Assembly (NCBI RefSeq): GCF_009928685.1
Contig: NZ_WWEO01000042.1
Coordinates: 248,001-312,000, forward strand
DNA: 64,000 nt
Reading direction: 5' to 3'
Source: Mucilaginibacter agri
Lineage (GTDB): Bacteria > Bacteroidota > Bacteroidia > Sphingobacteriales > Sphingobacteriaceae
This document shows, piece after piece, positions 63,770 through 64,000 of the stretch (positions are counted from its first letter, which is position 1; each line of letters starts with the position of its first letter). A program made the translations under genes and the position numbers. A model generated the notes under the pieces. That model did no database searches. It had not been told where the DNA came from and worked only from the letters and a program-made list of their open reading frames with translations.

Positions 63770-64000
63770 TTGTTATTAAATTATTATCATGGCCTACATG
63801 CAGGCCGCATTCTTTTTTCGATTGATCTTCCCACCACCAGCGTCCGGCGCGAAAATCTTCGCCGGGTTGTACAGCACGCGTACATGGCGCGCAGCCAATG
63901 CTCGGGAAACCCCGATCATGTAGTACGTTATATGGGATATTATTTACGTTGATGTATTCCTTTACGTCATCCAATGTCCAATTATAAATAGGATGGAATT
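63762..64000 (-). CDS. cysH: APS/PAPS reductase CysH, C-terminal part
   Basis: The open frame enters from the right edge (FHPIYNWTLDDVKEYINVNN) and ends at 63762. IGCAPCTRAVQPGEDFRAGR and KKECGLHVG contain the C-x-x-C and ECGLH cysteines of assimilatory reductases that bind a 4Fe-4S cluster and normally use APS. It reduces activated sulfate to sulfite. About 79 residues are in the window; the N-terminus and the other pair of cluster cysteines are outside it. Confidence 0.93.
   Translation of the reverse strand, partial: FHPIYNWTLDDVKEYINVNNIPYNVLHDRGFPSIGCAPCTRAVQPGEDFRAGRWWWEDQSKKECGLHVGHDNNLITNE

Overview
The window looks like a chromosomal segment of a Bacteroidota bacterium, most likely family Sphingobacteriaceae (Mucilaginibacter/Pedobacter-like). 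Support: three TonB-dependent receptors with N-terminal carboxypeptidase-regulatory domains, a DUF4249 partner lipoprotein, a Reg_prop/Y_Y_Y hybrid sensor kinase, GSII-type glutamine synthetase, AT-rich leaders without clear Shine-Dalgarno sequences, and palindromic intergenic repeats of a kind common in that family. No rRNA, tRNA, CRISPR array or complete insertion sequence was recognised.

Layout. 1-5340 (minus): glycogen/trehalose operon glgX-treZ-treY, with treY cut by the left edge. 5498-21024 (plus): a 12-gene, nearly gap-free carbohydrate cluster ending at a strong terminator. It holds a secreted propeller protein, four xylose-isomerase-like TIM-barrel proteins, two GMC dehydrogenases with predicted Fe-S cysteines, two Tat/lipobox 'gluconate dehydrogenase subunit 3' proteins, two Gfo/Idh/MocA oxidoreductases (one Tat-exported), a lipoprotein cytochrome c, an MFS importer and a DUF1080 protein. 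I read this as a pathway that oxidises a glycoside to a 3-keto-glycoside in the periplasm, cleaves it there, imports the keto-sugar and reduces it in the cytoplasm. 21244-29787: NPP-type phosphodiesterase, M14 carboxypeptidase and a hybrid histidine kinase without a DNA-binding domain. 30232-33520: APC permease, Nudix hydrolase, zinc-dependent phospholipase C-like protein. 33636-38185: probable metal-handling operon (Cys-motif protein, TonB receptor, PepSY membrane protein, heavy-metal-binding lipoprotein). 38309-41862 (minus): STN-type TonB receptor plus DUF4249 lipoprotein.

42094-47092 holds small accessory genes: a YnfA-like protein, unknown membrane proteins, a frameshifted lipoprotein gene and a GH35-like/DUF5597 glycosidase. 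47403-49463 is an AT-rich OLD-like ATPase/TOPRIM gene, possibly acquired and possibly defensive. 49627-50682 is a nucleoid-associated protein. 50909-55650 is a nitrogen-assimilation locus: glutamine synthetase divergent from an Amt ammonium channel, followed by an outer-membrane porin. 55705-58038 (minus) is proBA. 58319-61267 is a lone TonB receptor. 61614-64000 (minus) is the sulfate-activation operon cysH-cysD-cysN, with cysH cut by the right edge.

The strongest biology is the 5.5-21.0 kb cluster. Six of its proteins carry twin-arginine leaders. Both GMC enzymes lack their own leader but carry C-x5-C-x3-C, as in Fe-S-containing FAD-dependent glucose dehydrogenase, which suggests co-export with the Tat-tagged small subunits and electron delivery to the cluster's cytochrome c.
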